Assembly: GCA_023150875.1 (NCBI GenBank)
Contig: JAKLKC010000030.1
Location: 1 to 64,000, forward strand
Direction of reading: 5' to 3'
Source: Myxococcota bacterium
GTDB lineage: Bacteria; Myxococcota_A; UBA796; UBA9615; JAKLKC01
DNA length: 64,000 nucleotides
This document shows, in pieces, positions 61,008 to 64,000 of the stretch. The stretch's first letter is position 1; each line of letters opens with the position of its first letter. Position numbers and translations under genes: made by a program. The notes under the pieces were generated by a model. The model was not told where the DNA came from. It did not search any database and saw nothing but the letters and a program-made list of their open reading frames with translations.

Positions 61008-61035
61008 AAAAAAAGGGGGCAGATCGGCGTTCCCG
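61008..61035 (-). terminator. Possible intrinsic terminator after the enhancer-binding protein gene
   Basis: On the minus strand a short G...C pairing (GGG and CCC around AACGCCGATCTG) is followed by seven T residues (61,014-61,008). The stem is weak, so this is only a candidate, but it is the only T-tract of this kind in the region and sits just before the sigma-54 promoter. Confidence 0.3.
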
Positions 61036-61151
61036 GGGCCTCCCGAGCGCGTCCGACGCGGCGCGGCCCCGTCCCGGTGCATCCGAGGGCGGCCCGGTGC
61101 GGGCGAGTGCGCCGGGAGGGGAGCGGAGACGGCCCCAGGAGCGCCCCGGGA

Positions 61152-63974
61152 TCAGCCCTCGACCCGCTCCATCAGCGCCGGCTCCACCTCCTGGGCGATG
61201 CTCGCCGGGAGTTGCCGCAGGCGACCCAGCGGATCGCCGGTGTCCACGAGGGCGTCGCAGAGGTCGGCGCGCAGCTCGGCGTTCAGGCGGTGGCCGTACA
61301 GGCGCGCGCAGTACTGGGTGGGGCGGGCGCCCAGGAGGTAGCGCGCCAGGCGCGCGCAGGCCGTCTCGTTCACCCGGGGCTGGAGCTCCCCTTCCAGGTG
61401 GGCCTTGAAGTCGCCGCCGCGGTAGCGCAGCACGATCCCGTTCAGGGCCTCCCGCTCCTCGGCGTCCAGGGCCCAGATCCCCACCTTCTTCTCGCCTTCC
61501 CGATCGCCAGGATCCGTCTCCAGCAGGGCCGTGGGCCCCGGAGCGGGCCGCGCCCGACGGGCCCTCTCGGCGGCCGCCCTGCCGAACTCCTCCTGGGCGA
61601 CGGCGCCGGCGAAGAGGAAGAGCTGGAGGAGGGGGGGGCCATCGCGGAAGGGGCGCACCTGGACCTCCCCCGCGGCGCCGATCTCCACCGGCGCCCCCGG
61701 CCGGGCGGCCCGCAGGGGGGCCCCCGGGGGGTCCAGGGGGCCGGCCCACACCGGCAGGGCCACCTCGGGCAGGGCGTGGACCCGGAGCCCCGCGGGGCCC
61801 CGGGTCACCAGCACGTGGGCCCGTCCCAGGGGGCGGACGTGGCCCAGGTCCAGGCAGGCGACGGGAACGGGACCCAGCAGGGCCCGCACCGCCTGGAGGC
61901 GGGCCCGCATCCGCTCGCCATCGGCGGCGGCGGAGCCGCCGTCCCCCCCGGGGGCGTCCCCCGCCGCCCGGGCCAGCTCCCCCAGGTCCCGCACCCTCCC
62001 CACCAGGAGCGCCCCCTCGGGGAACTCCTTCTGGAGCCCCGACACCGTCCCGTCGGTCTCCACCGCCGGGTCCATCAGCACCCGGATGGGGGCCCTGCCC
62101 CCCGGCTGGAGCAGGTGGGGCAGGACGCGACGAAGCGCCGGGGCGTCCACCACGCCGTCCACGTTGGCCCGGATGGCCCCCAGGTCCGCCAGCAGCTCGG
62201 TGAAGTTGCCCCACCACGGCCGGCGCTCCAGGGCGGAGAGGGCCTCGGCGCGGATGGGCCGCCCGTCCAGCAGGCCCAGCGCGGCGTTGCGGACCGAGCG
62301 GGTCCCCCGGTCCCGCAGCGCCGGCAGCCTCAGGGTCACCGCGGTCATCCGCTGGACCAGGTGGCGCTCCAGGGCCAGGCCCTCCACCCGCTCCAGCCCC
62401 TCCTCGGAGCTGGTGGTGAGCAGGGGCACGGGGCGGCGGTTGCGGGGGGAGAGGGGGCCGAGGTGGGGGGCGTCGACCACCGCGTCGGTCTCCGCCGCCG
62501 CCTGGGCCATCACGTTCTGGAGCTCCCGCACGTTGCCGGGCCAGGTGTGGGCCAGGAGGATCCTCCGGGCGTCCGGGGTGAGCCAGGGTTCGGAGAGGGG
62601 GGCCGACCCCCGGGCCTGCTCGAAGAAGGTCCGGGCCAGGGGGACCACGTCCTCGGGCCTCTCCCGCAGCGGCGGCGCCCGGAGGGTCACCGCGTCCAGG
62701 CGCCTCAGCAGGTCCTCGCGGAACTCCCCCCGGGCCACCATGCCCTCCAGGTCGGCGTTGGTGGCGGCGATCACCCGCACGTCCACGGCGTGCACCCGGT
62801 CGCTCCCCACGGGCTGCACCGTCTTCTCCTGGAGGAAGCGCAGCAGCTTGGCCTGCACCCGGGGGCTGAGGTTGCCCAGCTCGTCGAGGAAGAGGGTGCC
62901 CCGATCCGCGGCCCGGAGCGCCCCCACGCGCTCCCGGTGGGCGCCGGTGAACGCCCCCTGGGTGTGGCCGAACAGCTCGCTCTCCACCAGCTCCTCGTTG
63001 AGGGTGGACACGTCGGCGATCCGGTAGGGCCCGGGGCGCCCGCTGGCCTCGTGGACCGCCCGTGCCAGGGCCTCCTTGCCGACGCCGGACTCCCCGAGGA
63101 TCAGCACCGACATGGGGTGGCGGGCGATCCGCGCCGCCTGGGCGAGCACCCGGCACAGGGCGGGGCTGCGCCCCCGGATGGGGTCGAAGGCGGGGTGGTC
63201 GGGCCGGGAGGGGGCCTCGTCGTCGGACCCGGCGGGGGCCGGGGGCAGGTCCTCGGCCTCCTTCAGGCGCTGCCGGAGGGGATGGAGCTGCTCGGGTTCC
63301 AGCTCCCCGACCTCCTCGTAGAGCTCCCACTGGCCCGGCGAGGGACGCCGCGCCCCGCCCCTGCGGACGTGGGACATGGGGCGGAGGTCCAGCCGGGAGT
63401 GGGCCCAGAAGGCCAGGGCCTTCTTGCCCGTGCCCGGCGGGCCGGCCAGGTGGATGGGGGAGCGGCTGCGGCAGTGGGAGAGCAGGCTGCGGCGCAGGTC
63501 CGACAGGGAGGGATCGGCGGCCACCAGGTGGTGGCGGTCCAGGTAGAGGAGGCGCCGGGCGGTCGCCTCGGGCAGGGGCAGGGGCTCGCCCCCCGCTGGC
63601 CGCAGCAGCCTCGCCCCCCGCCGCCGCGCCTCCGCCGCGAGGTCCGCCTCGGGAAGGGGCAGGTCCCCCGCCTCGACGAAGAGCCACCCCCCCGCCGCCA
63701 GCGCCGCGGCCTCCCGCAGCAGGGCGGGATCGCCGCCCAGGAAGCGCGGCGCGACGTGCACCAGGGGCCGCCAGCCGGGCTGCTCCTCGAGCCAGCCGCG
63801 GTAGAGCCAACGCACCCACACGATCTCCGGTACCGCCCCGAGGGCGGGCACGGCCGTCACTCCCCCCTCGTCGAGCCCCTCCCACAGCGCCTCCAGGGCG
63901 GCGCGGACCGCGGGGGCGTCGGCGAGGGGGGGATCGTCCGGGAGCGGGGGAGGGGGCTGTTGGGGCTCGGCCAT
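61152..63974 (-). CDS. Sigma-54 enhancer-binding protein with atypical architecture
   Basis: 940 residues, ATG at 63,974. Residues 1-250 contain an unrelated P-loop-like segment (HLAGPPGTGKKALAF, 178-185 for the loop). The full AAA+ sigma-54 interaction domain follows: Walker A GESGVGKE at 294-301, ELFGHTQGAFTGAHRER with GAFTGA at 340-345, Walker B GTLFLDELGN near 359, arginine region FREDLLRRLDAV and lid WPGNVRELQN at 478. A second, degenerate lid copy occupies about 540-615 (MTAVTLRLPALRDRG, RPWWGNFTELLAD). Residues 620-940 are unassigned, and no C-terminal Fis-type helix-turn-helix is visible. It should remodel RNA polymerase-sigma-54, perhaps without binding DNA itself. Confidence 0.88.
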   Translation of the reverse strand: MAEPQQPPPPLPDDPPLADAPAVRAALEALWEGLDEGGVTAVPALGAVPEIVWVRWLYRGWLEEQPGWRPLVHVAPRFLGGDPALLREAAALAAGGWLFVEAGDLPLPEADLAAEARRRGARLLRPAGGEPLPLPEATARRLLYLDRHHLVAADPSLSDLRRSLLSHCRSRSPIHLAGPPGTGKKALAFWAHSRLDLRPMSHVRRGGARRPSPGQWELYEEVGELEPEQLHPLRQRLKEAEDLPPAPAGSDDEAPSRPDHPAFDPIRGRSPALCRVLAQAARIARHPMSVLILGESGVGKEALARAVHEASGRPGPYRIADVSTLNEELVESELFGHTQGAFTGAHRERVGALRAADRGTLFLDELGNLSPRVQAKLLRFLQEKTVQPVGSDRVHAVDVRVIAATNADLEGMVARGEFREDLLRRLDAVTLRAPPLRERPEDVVPLARTFFEQARGSAPLSEPWLTPDARRILLAHTWPGNVRELQNVMAQAAAETDAVVDAPHLGPLSPRNRRPVPLLTTSSEEGLERVEGLALERHLVQRMTAVTLRLPALRDRGTRSVRNAALGLLDGRPIRAEALSALERRPWWGNFTELLADLGAIRANVDGVVDAPALRRVLPHLLQPGGRAPIRVLMDPAVETDGTVSGLQKEFPEGALLVGRVRDLGELARAAGDAPGGDGGSAAADGERMRARLQAVRALLGPVPVACLDLGHVRPLGRAHVLVTRGPAGLRVHALPEVALPVWAGPLDPPGAPLRAARPGAPVEIGAAGEVQVRPFRDGPPLLQLFLFAGAVAQEEFGRAAAERARRARPAPGPTALLETDPGDREGEKKVGIWALDAEEREALNGIVLRYRGGDFKAHLEGELQPRVNETACARLARYLLGARPTQYCARLYGHRLNAELRADLCDALVDTGDPLGRLRQLPASIAQEVEPALMERVEG

Positions 63975-64000
63975 CGACGGAAGCGTTCCGGAGGGGAGTG

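Noticed and set aside
1-64000. tRNA and rRNA genes
   Set aside because: No cloverleaf with a GTTCGA-type T-arm and CCA end, and no conserved rRNA stretches, were recognised on either strand.

Overview
The window is 64 kb of very GC-rich DNA. Most third codon positions are G or C, so nearly every real gene casts long antisense shadow frames. The contents point to a deltaproteobacterial or Myxococcota-type organism, probably a metagenome-derived genome. Evidence includes lipoproteins and exported proteins with runs of aspartate (GDDDDA, DDDAT), MopE-like and thrombospondin-type calcium motifs, MYXO-CTERM-like tails, an ExbB-ExbD-ExbD cluster resembling the Myxococcus Agl motor, sigma-54 promoter sequences beside an enhancer-binding protein, and a Ser/Thr kinase fused to an FGE-sulfatase-like domain. 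No rRNA, tRNA or CRISPR array was recognised.

Layout. 1-1,800: mobile-element debris, namely a transposase C-terminus cut by the window edge, a hairpin, and a decayed transposase with an internal stop. 1,800-9,400: agmatinase family enzyme, large FG-GAP lipoprotein, unknown cytoplasmic protein, DUF481 outer-membrane protein, alpha/beta hydrolase and MurG-like glycosyltransferase. 9,559-15,580: a complete five-gene oligopeptide ABC transporter operon. 15,711-24,732: coiled-coil protein, ACT-malic enzyme, exported unknown, TPR lipoprotein, bifunctional PBP1A and Cu/Zn superoxide dismutase. 24,769-27,602: HtrA protease and an exported unknown. 28,234-30,107: ExbB-ExbD-ExbD. 30,266-38,025: envelope-glycan-type genes (sulfatase superfamily, AftB-like GT-C protein, polytopic membrane protein, SGNH hydrolase), interrupted by a wreck of a K+/H+ antiporter gene. 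38,126-45,390: surface lipoproteins and exported proteins plus SfsA. 45,412-52,649: giant RHS/YD-repeat protein and a PTPS-related membrane protein, separated by a tandem 73-bp repeat. 52,650-55,000: a MITE-like inverted-repeat element and a divergent two-component pair. 55,126-64,000: family 2 glycosyltransferase, kinase-FGE fusion, two small exported proteins and a sigma-54 enhancer-binding protein.

How the genes fit together. Most of the window serves the cell envelope: peptide uptake, peptidoglycan synthesis, periplasmic quality control, oxidative defence, a proton-driven motor and surface glycans. The most interesting regulatory signal is a near-consensus sigma-54 promoter (60,981-60,997) in front of a small exported protein, directly beside a 940-residue enhancer-binding protein. 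That protein keeps GAFTGA, has no evident DNA-binding helix-turn-helix, and appears to carry a second degenerate copy of the AAA+ lid. A second sigma-54-like promoter (43,782-43,797), with paired upstream direct repeats, precedes another exported protein. I found no complete defence system, secondary-metabolite cluster or phage.

Limits: all functions come from reading motifs by eye, with no database search. Starts were chosen by ribosome-binding sites, and one gene (stop at 34,926) has no convincing start codon.
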